A stretch of 64,000 nt of DNA from Roseiarcus sp963726105 (GTDB lineage Bacteria > Pseudomonadota > Alphaproteobacteria > Rhizobiales > Beijerinckiaceae), in assembly GCA_963726105.1 (NCBI GenBank), contig CAVSBJ010000012.1, forward strand, positions 248,001 to 312,000. The letters are read 5' to 3'. The notes under the pieces were generated by a model, which worked only from the letters and a program-made list of their open reading frames with translations, was not told where the DNA came from and ran no database searches. Below, piece by piece: positions 16,925 through 25,541 of the stretch. Position 1 is the first letter of the stretch; every line of letters starts with the position of its first letter. A program made the position numbers and the translations under genes.

Positions 16925-17629
16925 ATGGGTCGCATGACCGGCGCGGATAATGTCGCGCAACTGTTTCCCTCCGTCGTGCCGAGCGTCTCGCCCGAGGACG
17001 TGCGGATCGCCGAGGCGCTGGTTTTCGCCGCCGCGGAGCCGCTTGAGGAATCGGCCATCGCTCAGCGCCTTTCCGAAACGGCGGACGTCGTGGCGGTGAT
17101 GGAGGAATTGCAACGGATCTATGAGGGACGTGGCGTCAATCTGGTGCAGGTTGCGCGCCGTTGGATGTTCCGCACCGCGGATGATCTCAGCTGGGCGCTG
17201 GCCCGCGATCGTGACGAGAAGCGAAAACTCTCGCGCGCCGCGCTCGAAACGCTGGCCATCGTCGCCTATCACCAACCGGTCACTCGGGCCGATATCGAAC
17301 AAATCCGCGGCGTGGCGGTGTCGAAGGGCGCGCTCGACGTGCTCATGGAAGCGCGCTGGGTGCGCATGCGGGGACGCCGAAAGGCGCCGGGTCGACCCAT
17401 CACCTACGGCACGACGATCGACTTTCTTGTCGAGTTCGGGCTTAACGCGATTGCCGATCTGCCTGGTCTCGATGAGCTTAAGGGCGCCGGATTGTTCGAA
17501 GGAAAACTGCCCGCCGGCTACGACGTTCCCCAACCGGACGACGCATCGTCGCTACGGGCGGACGAGGAGCCGCTCGAAGACTCCCCGCTCGAGCAAGCCT
17601 GGGCGCCCGTCGCGCCAGAAGACGGCTGA
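16925..17629 (+). CDS. scpB: Segregation and condensation protein B
   Basis: This 234-residue protein has two winged-helix domains: EALVFAAAEPLEESAIAQRL with RWMFRTADDL, then LSRAALETLAIVAYHQPVTRADIEQIRGV and GRRKAPGRPITYGTTIDFLVEFGL. It bridges the ScpA kleisin in the SMC complex. It follows scpA after 140 bases that hold no gene. The tatABC genes that commonly follow scpB in this order are absent, and eipB comes next. Confidence 0.93.
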   Translation: MGRMTGADNVAQLFPSVVPSVSPEDVRIAEALVFAAAEPLEESAIAQRLSETADVVAVMEELQRIYEGRGVNLVQVARRWMFRTADDLSWALARDRDEKRKLSRAALETLAIVAYHQPVTRADIEQIRGVAVSKGALDVLMEARWVRMRGRRKAPGRPITYGTTIDFLVEFGLNAIADLPGLDELKGAGLFEGKLPAGYDVPQPDDASSLRADEEPLEDSPLEQAWAPVAPEDG

Positions 17630-17731
17630 GCGTCACACACGAGAGCTTCCTGCTTGCCGGCATTGACGGCGTTAAGAAAGCGCGGACAATGCGCGGGCTT
17701 TTAACGATTGCCGTCGTCCCGCGGAGAGACA

Positions 17732-18562
17732 ATGCCCTCACAATTCGCCCTCTATGTCGCTACGGTCCTCTGCGCGTCTTCCGCAGCGCTTGCCGAAGTG
17801 TCGCCGGTCTTGCCGCTTGCCTCGCATCGCGCTGCTTATGACATCTCGCTGGCCAATTCCTCGGGTCTGACGCCGTCTTCCGCTCAAACGCCGATCTCGG
17901 CCGCCGGCCTCATTGCCTATGAATTTCGCGGCTCGCCATGCGAGGGATACACATCCAATTTCCGCCAGATGACGGAAATGGAGCGCAGCGAGGGCGATCC
18001 GATCTCCATGCAGGTGAACGCCATGTCGTTCGAGGAGGGGAACGGGAAGTCGATGCGTTTCCAGATCGATTCCAAGAGCGCCCAGGACACTCCCCCCGTC
18101 GCCGGCACGGCCACCCGCGGCGACAATGATGACATGCGCGTCACATTGACCAAGCCGAAAGCGCAGACGCTGGACTTCGGCCGCGAGGTCCTGTTTCCCA
18201 CTCAGCATATCGAGCATCTTATTGAGGCCGCCAAACACGGCGGCGGCGCGATGCAGGCGCGCGTCTATGACGGCTCCGATACGGGCGCGAAAATCTTTGC
18301 GACCATGTCGGTGATCGGAAAAGAAGTGACGAAGCCCGACGAAGATACTGAGACCGCTTCGGCGCTGAACGGAATACGTCGCTGGCCGGTCGTGATCTCC
18401 TATTTCAACGAGGCCGCGGGCGACGCCCCGCCTGAATATACACTTTCGTTCGACCTATATGAGAACGGGGTATCGGGCAGCCTCAAGCTCGACTACGGCG
18501 CATTCGCCTTGCGCGCCAACCTTCGCAAGCTCGAGATTCTGCCGACGGCAGCGTGCAAATAG
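17732..18562 (+). CDS. eipB: EipB-like periplasmic envelope integrity protein (DUF1849)
   Basis: This 276-residue secreted protein has a signal peptide (MPSQFALYVATVLCASSAALAEV). EipB forms a beta-spiral in the periplasm and is needed for envelope integrity in Brucella. Family features seen are SHRAAYDISLA near the start, YEFRGSPCEGY, a beta-rich body with FPTQHIEHLIEAAKHG, and a terminal Cys. The two Cys (about residues 70 and 275) match the positions of the known structural disulfide. The ATG at 17732 is preceded by GGAGAGA; an in-frame upstream ATG/TTG would spoil the signal peptide. Confidence 0.9.
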   Translation: MPSQFALYVATVLCASSAALAEVSPVLPLASHRAAYDISLANSSGLTPSSAQTPISAAGLIAYEFRGSPCEGYTSNFRQMTEMERSEGDPISMQVNAMSFEEGNGKSMRFQIDSKSAQDTPPVAGTATRGDNDDMRVTLTKPKAQTLDFGREVLFPTQHIEHLIEAAKHGGGAMQARVYDGSDTGAKIFATMSVIGKEVTKPDEDTETASALNGIRRWPVVISYFNEAAGDAPPEYTLSFDLYENGVSGSLKLDYGAFALRANLRKLEILPTAACK

Positions 18563-18601
18563 GCGGCCAAGTTTGCGTCCGGCCGATATCGCTACACCAC
18601 T

Positions 18602-18727
18602 CGCCCTCGTCCTCAGGGCCGCGCAATAGCGCGACGCCTCGAGGGACGATCCAGATCCAGCTGTAGGACCGGCGACGCAAGCTGGAGCATCCTTTGAGGC
18701 GCCTGCTTCGCAGGCTCGTTCGGATGA
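18602..18727. repeat. Two extragenic palindromic repeats between eipB and dinB
   Basis: The segment at about 18602-18645 (CTCGTCCTCAGGGCCGCGC ... GCCTCGAGGGACGA) and that at 18690-18727 (CATCCTTTGAGGCGCC, hairpin GCCTGC-TTC-GCAGGC at 18701-18715, GTTCGGATGA) have the layout of the common Rhizobiales intergenic repeats of the CCTCATCCTGAGGAGC...TCGAAGGATGA kind. They lie between convergent genes and may also stabilise 3' ends. Confidence 0.5.
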
Positions 18728-18764
18728 AGCTACGGCGGCCGCGGCGGGCACGAGGGCTGAGGGC

Positions 18765-20051
18765 TTACTTGGTCGGCGGACCGGGCCGGAAGGTGAGCCC
18801 CCGCTGCACCGCCGTGGGGCCGAACCGGTCCCGCAACGTAGCGATCGCGGCTTCTCGAGTTTTCTCGCGGCCGCTGTCGCGCACGAACATGTCGTCCTCG
18901 TCCGCGCCTTCGCCAGGCTGAAGCTCCGTTGCGGCGATCCCGAGCAGGCGATAGGCGACGCCGTCGGGCTGGGCGTCCAGAAGCGGACGCGCCGCGGCGA
19001 ACAACCGCGGCGCAAGCTGCGTGGCTCTGAAGCCGCTTCGACTGCGCGTACGGAGAGAAAAATCCGCCAGGCGCAGCTTGAGCGTGATCCCGCAGGTCGC
19101 CAGCGCCTCCCGCCGCAGGCGCGTTGCGACCCGGTCGCATTGCACAAGCAAGATGCGCGTCAGTTCCGTCTTGTCGCTGATGTCGCGATCGAACGTCGTC
19201 TCGGAGGAAACGCTTTTCGTCTCACGCTCGGCATGGACCGCGCGGTCGTCGCGCCCCTGCGCCAGACGCCACAGGCGCAGCCCGTCCTCGCCGAGGCGCA
19301 AGACGGCCTCCCGCTCGTCGATCCGTTGCAGATCGCCGATCAGGCGAAAGCCCGAGCGCTCGAGCCGCTCCCGCCCGACCCTGCCTATGCCCCACAGGCG
19401 CTCGACGCTCTGGGTCGCAAGCCAGGCCTTCGCTTCTTGCCGCGAAAGACAAGCAAAGCCGCGCGGCTTGTTGAGATCGGAGGCGAGCTTCGCCAAAAAC
19501 TTGCAATAACTCAGCCCAACCGAAACCGTGACGCCGACCTCGACTTCGACCGAGCGGGCGAAACGCGCCAGAGTCTCCGCAGCGCCCGCTCCATTGGATC
19601 GCTCGCAACCGTTGAGATCGAGAAAAGCCTCGTCGATCGACAGCGGCTCGACAAGCGGCGTGAGCGCCATCATGCGCGTTCGAATCTCGCGCCCGACCCG
19701 GGCATATTTGGCCATGTCCGGCGGGAGCACCACAGCGTTCGGGCAGAGCGCCCGGGCCCGCGACATCGGCATCGCCGAGCGCACGCCGAATGTCCGGGCG
19801 ATGTAGCAACAGGTGGCGACGACACCGCGCGGGCCGGATCCGCCAACGATCAACGGCTTGTCGTTGAGGCCTGGATCGTCGCGCTTTTCGACCGCGGCGT
19901 AGAAGGCGTCGCAGTCGACATGGGCGATTGTGAGTCCGGTCGCGTCATCGAGGCTGATCGTGCGCGGCGAGCCGCAATGGGCGCAGCGGGCCGAGCCCCG
20001 AGCCTCCTTCCTCAGGCAGTCACGGCAGAGGCGAAGTGGAGGGGGATCCAT
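18765..20051 (-). CDS. dinB: DNA polymerase IV (Y family) with N-terminal zinc ribbon
   Basis: This 428-residue translesion polymerase has catalytic residues in IAHVDCDAFYAAVEKR (Asp) and PLSIDEAFLDL (Asp-Glu). Palm and finger motifs (GVVATCCYIARTFGVRSAMP) and helix-hairpin-helix region (LWGIGRVGRERLERSGF) are present. The N-terminus carries CRDC and CAHC (residues about 9-27), a likely zinc-binding knuckle found in some alphaproteobacterial DinB proteins and absent from the E. coli enzyme. It overlaps the upstream DUF3572 gene by one base (TGATG), so both form one transcription unit. Confidence 0.93.
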   Translation of the reverse strand: MDPPPLRLCRDCLRKEARGSARCAHCGSPRTISLDDATGLTIAHVDCDAFYAAVEKRDDPGLNDKPLIVGGSGPRGVVATCCYIARTFGVRSAMPMSRARALCPNAVVLPPDMAKYARVGREIRTRMMALTPLVEPLSIDEAFLDLNGCERSNGAGAAETLARFARSVEVEVGVTVSVGLSYCKFLAKLASDLNKPRGFACLSRQEAKAWLATQSVERLWGIGRVGRERLERSGFRLIGDLQRIDEREAVLRLGEDGLRLWRLAQGRDDRAVHAERETKSVSSETTFDRDISDKTELTRILLVQCDRVATRLRREALATCGITLKLRLADFSLRTRSRSGFRATQLAPRLFAAARPLLDAQPDGVAYRLLGIAATELQPGEGADEDDMFVRDSGREKTREAAIATLRDRFGPTAVQRGLTFRPGPPTK

Positions 20052-20356
20052 CAGGTCTCGCTCTCGTGAGATCGGTGGAGAGCCTCATGAGCCCGCAAAA
20101 CCGCCTCCGGCTTGAGACCGGCGTCGGCCGCAAACTCGACGAGCAACTTTTCGTCGCCAACCAGATAGTCGAGCACTGAGCCCAGGAATGCCGGGTCCGC
20201 CGCCGCGGTGCGGAGATTATCAGGGCCCAGTCCGGTCATGCCGAGAAACCGGCTCAGCCGGTCGGGATCGGCGGCAATGAAGGTAAGCGCGCTTACCGCG
20301 AGCGATCGAGCGGAATCGGGGCTTGCGGATTGCATCTTTTTCAAGGAATCGCGCAT
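20051..20356 (-). CDS. DUF3572 protein
   Basis: This 101-residue helical protein has the DUF3572 pattern: AVSALTFIAADPDRLSRFLGMTGLGPDNLR, then DPAFLGSVLDYLVGDEKLL and AGLKPEAVLRAHEAL. It is conserved next to dinB in Alphaproteobacteria and has no known function. Its stop overlaps the dinB start. It is divergent from divK, with about 80 bases for the two promoters. Confidence 0.88.
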   Translation of the reverse strand: MRDSLKKMQSASPDSARSLAVSALTFIAADPDRLSRFLGMTGLGPDNLRTAAADPAFLGSVLDYLVGDEKLLVEFAADAGLKPEAVLRAHEALHRSHESET

Positions 20357-20437
20357 AGTCCGATTCGCCTTTCGTCAATGTCTTGCGCCTAATCTTACCC
20401 GGCGCGCCGGCCGAATTCACTCTCCATGGGACGCCCG

Positions 20438-20818
20438 ATGGCCAAGACCGTGCTCATTGTTGAGGATAATGAACTCAACATGAAGCTGTTCAACGACCTC
20501 GTCGAGACCCGCGGGCATCGAATCGTGCAAACGCGCAACGGCATCGAAGCGGTCGATCTGGCGCGCAAGCACCGGCCCGATCTGATCCTCATGGACATTC
20601 AGCTGCCCGAGGTTTCCGGCCTCGAAGTCACGCAATGGCTGAAGGATGACGAGGAGCTCAAGGGCATACCGGTCGTCGCCGTGACGGCCTTCGCAATGAA
20701 GGGCGACGAGGAAAAAATCCGGCAAGGCGGTTGCGAGGCGTATCTCTCCAAGCCGATATCGGTGGCCAAATTCTTCGAGACGATCGACCACTTTCTTGGG
20801 CCCGGGGCCACCGAATGA
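20438..20818 (+). CDS. divK: Single-domain response regulator DivK
   Basis: This 126-residue receiver protein governs polarity and cell-cycle phosphorelays in Alphaproteobacteria. The phosphoacceptor Asp is in LILMDIQLPE, the acidic pair in VLIVEDNELN, the conserved Thr in VAVTAFAM, and the Lys in YLSKPISV. The near-identity with DivK is strongest in EDNELNMKLFNDLVETRGH. The start MAKTVLIVEDN at 20438 is preferred over an in-frame ATG at 20426. Its stop overlaps the pleD ATG (ATGA), the usual divK-pleD arrangement. Confidence 0.93.
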   Translation: MAKTVLIVEDNELNMKLFNDLVETRGHRIVQTRNGIEAVDLARKHRPDLILMDIQLPEVSGLEVTQWLKDDEELKGIPVVAVTAFAMKGDEEKIRQGGCEAYLSKPISVAKFFETIDHFLGPGATE

Positions 20819-22182
20819 CGGCTCGCGTACTGGTCGTCGATGACGTCCGGTCCAATCGCAAGCTGCTCCAGACCAGACTGACCCTCGAATATTTCGAGGT
20901 TCTGGTCGCGGCGAACGGCCCCGATGCGATCGCCATCTGCGAGAAGGGCGGGTGCGACATCGTTCTTCTGGACGTCAAGATGCCGGGCATGGACGGTTTC
21001 GAGGTTTGCCGGCGGCTGCGAGCCGCGCCGGACACCGCGCATCTGCCGATCGTTCTCTTGACGGCGCTCGACCGGCCGGCCGATCGCATGCGCGGTCTCG
21101 AATCCGGCGCTGACGACTTCCTGTCCAAGCCTGTCGACGAGATCGCGCTGATCGCTCGCGTTCGCTCGCTGGTTCGGCTCAAGTTTTCGATCGATGAATT
21201 GCGCGCCCGCGCCGCGCATAGCGCAGAATCAGGAACTGCGGCCGCCGATATTCTGAAGCTGGACGCATTGGAACGCGGGCGGTTGTTGCTCGTGGACGAG
21301 CAGCGAAATTCGCGTGAGCGCATCGCTGGCGCGCTAAGCCCGTTTCATGACGTGATCCTCGCCGAGGAGCCGGGCGAGGCGCTGATCGCGGCGCGCGAAG
21401 AGCCAATCGACCTCATGATCGTCAGCCTCGGCTCCGGCGCGTTCGACGGTTTGCGGCTGTGCAGCCAGGCCCGCTCGCACGAGCGCACGCGCAATCTGCC
21501 GATCCTCATCATTGCCGATCCGGACGACCGCCCGAAGGTTCTTCGCGGACTCGAGCTCGGCGCCAATGATTATCTCACGCGACCGATCGACCGAAACGAG
21601 CTCCTGGCCCGGGTGCGGACAAACATCCGTCAGAAGCTTTACGCGGATCGACTGCGCCAGTCCGTGCAGCAATCGATCGAGATGGCGCTGTACGATGCGC
21701 TCACCGGGCTCAACAATCGCCGCTCGCTCGAGCGCCGCCTGCCGGCGATGATCGAAACTGCGCGCGCGAGACGTGCGGCGCTGGCCATGATGGTCCTCGA
21801 CATCGACCATTTCAAGCGCGTGAACGACACCTACGGTCACGATGTCGGCGATCGCGTGCTCAAGGGCTTTGGCGCTCAGCTGCGAGACACCGTTCGGAGC
21901 GGCGACCTCATCTGCCGTCTGGGTGGAGAGGAATTCGTCGTCGTGATGCCGGGCGCAGACGCTGCCGAAGCGGCGCGGATAGCGGAACGCGCACGCCGGA
22001 CAACGGAGGACCGCGAATTCTTGGTCGATCGCGCCGGCGGCGCCGTTTCGATTACGGTCTCGATTGGTCTCGCCGAATGGCGGGAGGCCTGGGACCCGGC
22101 TGAGCTTTACCGTCGCGCGGACCGGGCGCTTTACCGATCGAAGTCGGCGGGCCGCAATCGCGTCACCCAGGACGCCGCGTGA
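20815..22182 (+). CDS. pleD: Diguanylate cyclase response regulator PleD
   Basis: This 455-residue protein has two receiver domains and a GGDEF domain. REC1 (residues about 1-120) has the phosphoacceptor Asp in IVLLDVKMPG. REC2 (about 150-275) has lost it (LMIVSLGSG), as in PleD, where REC2 is an adaptor. The cyclase motif is RLGGEEFVVVMPG. The inhibitory site RSGD, five residues earlier, is intact, so product inhibition by cyclic di-GMP is likely. The last codons are part of a 53-bp sequence repeated at 24245-24297, beyond the restriction-modification operon, so the present C-terminus may differ from the ancestral one. Confidence 0.95.
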   Translation: MTARVLVVDDVRSNRKLLQTRLTLEYFEVLVAANGPDAIAICEKGGCDIVLLDVKMPGMDGFEVCRRLRAAPDTAHLPIVLLTALDRPADRMRGLESGADDFLSKPVDEIALIARVRSLVRLKFSIDELRARAAHSAESGTAAADILKLDALERGRLLLVDEQRNSRERIAGALSPFHDVILAEEPGEALIAAREEPIDLMIVSLGSGAFDGLRLCSQARSHERTRNLPILIIADPDDRPKVLRGLELGANDYLTRPIDRNELLARVRTNIRQKLYADRLRQSVQQSIEMALYDALTGLNNRRSLERRLPAMIETARARRAALAMMVLDIDHFKRVNDTYGHDVGDRVLKGFGAQLRDTVRSGDLICRLGGEEFVVVMPGADAAEAARIAERARRTTEDREFLVDRAGGAVSITVSIGLAEWREAWDPAELYRRADRALYRSKSAGRNRVTQDAA

Positions 22183-22187
22183 TCCGC
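22135..22187 (+). repeat. Direct repeat, left copy (end of pleD)
   Basis: This 53-bp segment covers the last 16 codons of pleD. It matches 24245-24297 in 47 of 53 positions in the same orientation. The core 22148-22170 (starting CGGGCCGCAATCGCG) is identical over 23 bases. The two copies bracket the restriction-modification genes, 2110 bp apart. Confidence 0.85.
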
Positions 22188-22240
22188 AGGGCGGAATTGT
22201 CGGTGGAGGCGAAGCAATCAAGGGTATCGAACGACGGTAT

Positions 22241-22969
22241 CTAATCGTCATCGTTTTCAACGCCTTCACTTTCGGAGCCATGCTCTACGAGCGCCTCGCC
22301 GCCCAGCGAAACAAAGCGCTCCTTGGCTAGCGACCCCAACCGCCGTGACTGCACAAGAAGCACTCGCCTCAGACCACCGTGCTTTTGAATGTCCCGCTCT
22401 GAAATGACCTGCGCTAGCTTGGCGATCGTTTGGGCTCGCCTTGCGATACGTACGTCTGGATGAGAGCGAAGTTTGAACACTTCATCCGAGACAATTCGCT
22501 CTCGGCGCGGTTTGGGAGGTACGATCGTTAGTCTGGGGCGTTCCGGGTCCTTCTCGTTGAGAATCGCCTTGAATTTGCTCTCGCCAATCGCCTTTTGGTG
22601 GACGAAATATTCTAATGGATCCAAATGTGTCTTGGCCGTTTTAAAATCCCGGTGCTTACTGTTCACGCCCTGGTACTCAGGAAGTGGATAGACTTCAATC
22701 TCAAACACCTCGAAGGGATCGAGGACGCTCATCGCGACGGCGTCGGTGCGCTGATTGGTCAGGTGCCGACTTATTCGACCGCTTATTTTTTCGTTCGTTT
22801 GACCAACGTAGATCGGTTCCAGGTCATAATCGTAGAAGATATAGACTCCCCATTTGAACCAGCCGATATTGTGTTCGCTGTTTTCATTCGGATACTTCAA
22901 TTTTGCAAACGCATGAAGCCCTTTGCGCAGGGAAGCGGTTTCGAATGGCGGTTCCTTTGCCACGGCCAT
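22241..22969 (-). CDS. GIY-YIG nuclease, probable restriction endonuclease
   Basis: This 242-residue protein has a GIY-YIG domain at about residues 35-140. The core strands are WGVYIFYDYDLEPIYVGQT, the helix Arg is in KISGRISRHLTNQRTD, and the metal-binding Glu is probably in LDPLEYFVHQKA. It starts 7 bases after the stop of the cytosine methyltransferase, so the two form an operon and it is most likely the cognate type II endonuclease. It does not look like the Eco29kI group, and the recognition sequence cannot be told. ATG at 22969 (MAVAKEPPFET) is chosen because upstream codons lie inside the methyltransferase. GC content is clearly lower than in neighbours. Confidence 0.8.
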   Translation of the reverse strand: MAVAKEPPFETASLRKGLHAFAKLKYPNENSEHNIGWFKWGVYIFYDYDLEPIYVGQTNEKISGRISRHLTNQRTDAVAMSVLDPFEVFEIEVYPLPEYQGVNSKHRDFKTAKTHLDPLEYFVHQKAIGESKFKAILNEKDPERPRLTIVPPKPRRERIVSDEVFKLRSHPDVRIARRAQTIAKLAQVISERDIQKHGGLRRVLLVQSRRLGSLAKERFVSLGGEALVEHGSESEGVENDDD

Positions 22970-22976
22970 TGCTGCG

Positions 22977-24158
22977 TCATTCCGCCGCCACGAGTACTCT
23001 CGCCTGATTTGCCGCGAGGATCGGCTCGAGTATCGTCTCCGCAATGTAGCGAACGACGGGCGCGCACACGCCGTCCCCGCAAACATGATAGGCGTCATTG
23101 TAGCACGCGGGCAGATGGTAGCTGTCGTCCAGGCCCATCAGCCTTGCAGCCTCTCGTGGCGATAAAAGGCGGGACCGAACGCATTCGCCGTCGATGACGA
23201 GAATCGACTGACGGGACGAACCGCCCGCAGGGGTGCGTAAGCATCCGGCGAGATCGTCGAAGCGAACCTCGGCCCGCTGGCGCTTCACGCCATTCGCATC
23301 CGGTCGCGTGCGCCGATAAACGCTTCCAACCATTCGCTTTGCCGACGCCTTGGCCGAAGCGACCTTCGCCCGATTGACGGACGACATGAGACTGAGGAGA
23401 TAGTTCGTCTCCGCTGGTGAATGCCAATCAACGCCGGTCGGCTCGTCCTCGATGAGATCGGCAAAGCGGGCATTGCGCGGCCGTGGCGCCAGCGCCGTCC
23501 ACCAGATCCAACGCTTTTTGGCGGATGGAGACAGGCCCTCAAACGCGTCGACGAGCGACTTGGGATGCCACTCAGGATCCGGGCCGTTCGAAACCAGCTC
23601 GGATGGGACCAGCTCGTTCCTATCGATCGCGATGAAAAATACGCGCGGACGTGACTGGGGAACAAAACGAGAGGCGTTGATCACAATCGCGCCGAACCGG
23701 TATTCCGAACTTGAGAGCGCCGCTCCAATGGCGGCGAAATCCTTTCCCTCATGCGATGTCAGGCAGCCGTACACGTTCTCAAGAACGATCGTGCGCGGCG
23801 AACGTCCTGCCTCTGCGAGCCCGCGCATCAGCTTCCAGAACGGCCAGAAACTCCCTGATCTGGTGAGGGCCTTGTCACGTTCCCGGCCGAGACCTGCGTA
23901 GTCTCCCGCGAGCGAAAGATCCTGGCATGGAAACGACGCCCATGCGAGATCGCTCGGTTCAGATGGCAGATCGTCCAGCGTCAGCTTGGCCACATCCTCG
24001 AGCTTGATGTCGGCCGCGCCATAGTTTCGCACGTAGGCCGCAACCTTCATCGCATCGAAGTCATTGGCGAACAGGCAGCGCCAGGACTTGCCGAGGCCAG
24101 CCCGGGCCATGCCTCCGCCGGCGAAAAACTCGAGGAAGGTCAGCTGACTTTCACGCAT
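22977..24158 (-). CDS. C5-cytosine DNA methyltransferase
   Basis: This 393-residue protein has the m5C methyltransferase motifs in order: LEFFAGGGMARAGLG (I, SAM binding), SFPCQDLSLAGD (IV, catalytic Cys), VLENVYG (VI), QSRPRVFFI (VIII), a variable target-recognition part (about 190-310), LSPREAARLMGLDD (IX) and GDGVCAPVVRYIAETIL (X). It would protect host DNA against the adjoining GIY-YIG nuclease. The start MRESQLTFLEFF at 24158 is chosen over upstream codons by family comparison. The operon is flanked by a duplicated pleD end and is probably horizontally acquired. Confidence 0.92.
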   Translation of the reverse strand: MRESQLTFLEFFAGGGMARAGLGKSWRCLFANDFDAMKVAAYVRNYGAADIKLEDVAKLTLDDLPSEPSDLAWASFPCQDLSLAGDYAGLGRERDKALTRSGSFWPFWKLMRGLAEAGRSPRTIVLENVYGCLTSHEGKDFAAIGAALSSSEYRFGAIVINASRFVPQSRPRVFFIAIDRNELVPSELVSNGPDPEWHPKSLVDAFEGLSPSAKKRWIWWTALAPRPRNARFADLIEDEPTGVDWHSPAETNYLLSLMSSVNRAKVASAKASAKRMVGSVYRRTRPDANGVKRQRAEVRFDDLAGCLRTPAGGSSRQSILVIDGECVRSRLLSPREAARLMGLDDSYHLPACYNDAYHVCGDGVCAPVVRYIAETILEPILAANQARVLVAAE

Positions 24159-24244
24159 CGACGATAAACTGAAGCAGAAAGACGATTCGCGCAATGCGCG
24201 AACCACGCGCCGATATCGATTCAACCTGCGCAAAAAAGCTTGAT

Positions 24245-24297
24245 CGATCGAAATCGACGGGCCGCAATCGCGTCACCCAGAACGCGGCGCGATCGGC
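24245..24297 (+). repeat. Direct repeat, right copy (pleD-end remnant)
   Basis: This is the second copy of the 53-bp pleD 3' end. Read in the pleD frame it gives RSKSTGRNRVTQNAARSAP and then TAA, an intact alternative PleD C-terminus. This suggests either that it is the original end, now separated by the restriction-modification operon, or a duplication made at insertion. Confidence 0.8.
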
Positions 24298-24300
24298 GCC

Positions 24301-25404
24301 TTAAGTCTCTGCAAGCGCATAGGTGAGATAGCCTGCCGCGCCGCCCTCGTACCAGGTCTCCTTGTCGTCGGGCGTGAGCGCGACCCCTGTCGCAAAACGC
24401 TGCGGGAGATCCGGGTTGGAGATGAACGGGCGACCAAACGAGATCGCATCGGCTTTTCCGGCGTCGAGCGCGGCCTGGCCCTTGGCATAATCATAGTCCG
24501 AGTTCAGGACGAAAGGGCCGTTGAAGGCGGCCCGCATCAGCGGCGCGACTGGAGGGCGCACCGCCTTGCCATTTGTGCCGTCGAAATCGGGCTCGCGGAC
24601 CTCGAGGAATGCAAGGCCCAAATTGGAAAGCGCAGCCGCCGCGGCTTCGAACAGAGGCTCGGGATGACTGTCATTCACGCCCTGCCGTTCCTCGTTGGGG
24701 GAAAGCCGGACGGCGACGCGGGCTGGGCCGACAGCATCGGCCACGGCGGTCGCCACCTCGATGAGAAGGCGGATGCGGTTCTCGATCGCGCCGCCGTATT
24801 CGTCGGTTCGGAAATTGGCGTTGTCGCGCAGGAACTGGTCGATCAGATAGCCATTGGCGCCATGGATCTCGACGCCGTCGAAACCCGCCTTCATCGCGTT
24901 CCGAGCCGCCATGGCATAGTCCGCTATCGCGCTCCGAATATCGTCATGAGTCATGGCCTTGGCCTGAACATAAGGCTGCTTGCCTTCGTAAGTCCGCGCG
25001 AGACCAGACATGGTTGTCGCTGATGACGACAGGGGTTGACCGCGGCCTGGCAGATTGGGATGCACCAGCCGTCCCATATGCCAAAGCTGCGAAAAGATGC
25101 GCCCGCCCGCCGCGTGGACCGCGGCGGTGACGGATTTCCAGCCATCGATTTGCCCCGCGCTCCAGATCCCGGGAGCGTAGGGCCAGCCAAGGCCTTGGGC
25201 GCTAATGCCGGTCGCTTCCGTAATGATGAGCCCCGCGCCTGCGCGCTGCCGGTAATAGTCGACCATCATCGCCGTCGGCACATGCGCCATCGAGGCCCGC
25301 GCGCGCGTAAGCGGCGCCATCAGGATCCGGTTCGGGGCTGTGATCGCTCCGAGTTGAATGGGATCGAAGAGCGACGGCCCGCGTCCAATTGTCTTATCGA
25401 GCAT
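24301..25404 (-). CDS. Old yellow enzyme family alkene reductase (NemA-like)
   Basis: This 367-residue FMN TIM-barrel enzyme reduces activated C=C bonds or nitro compounds with NAD(P)H. Motifs seen are NRILMAPLTRARA (flavin-contacting start), QLWHMGR, the substrate-binding pair in EIHGANGYLIDQFLRD (His/Asn) and the phosphate-binding end ADAISFGRPFISNPDLP. The ATG at 25404 (MLDKTIGRGPSLFDP) suits the family; an upstream in-frame start would add 20 unrelated residues. It lies between the restriction-modification operon and nagZ, where scpA would be expected in this order. Confidence 0.9.
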   Translation of the reverse strand: MLDKTIGRGPSLFDPIQLGAITAPNRILMAPLTRARASMAHVPTAMMVDYYRQRAGAGLIITEATGISAQGLGWPYAPGIWSAGQIDGWKSVTAAVHAAGGRIFSQLWHMGRLVHPNLPGRGQPLSSSATTMSGLARTYEGKQPYVQAKAMTHDDIRSAIADYAMAARNAMKAGFDGVEIHGANGYLIDQFLRDNANFRTDEYGGAIENRIRLLIEVATAVADAVGPARVAVRLSPNEERQGVNDSHPEPLFEAAAAALSNLGLAFLEVREPDFDGTNGKAVRPPVAPLMRAAFNGPFVLNSDYDYAKGQAALDAGKADAISFGRPFISNPDLPQRFATGVALTPDDKETWYEGGAAGYLTYALAET

Positions 25405-25541
25405 GTCGTCTTTCTCCCCCAATGCGCCAGGCCTTGTCATGCCTGGACGGCTCCCGGCGATCAAGGCTTCAGCGTTCGGGTGGTCTGGTCAAGGCCCGTG
25501 CGACGACAAGGCGCCGCCTCGGTCGTCGACGAGCCTTGGCT

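Noticed and set aside
18765..20051. dinB as part of the LexA regulon
   Set aside because: No GTTC-N7-GTTC or GAAC-N7-GAAC site was seen between DUF3572 and divK, where its promoter must be.
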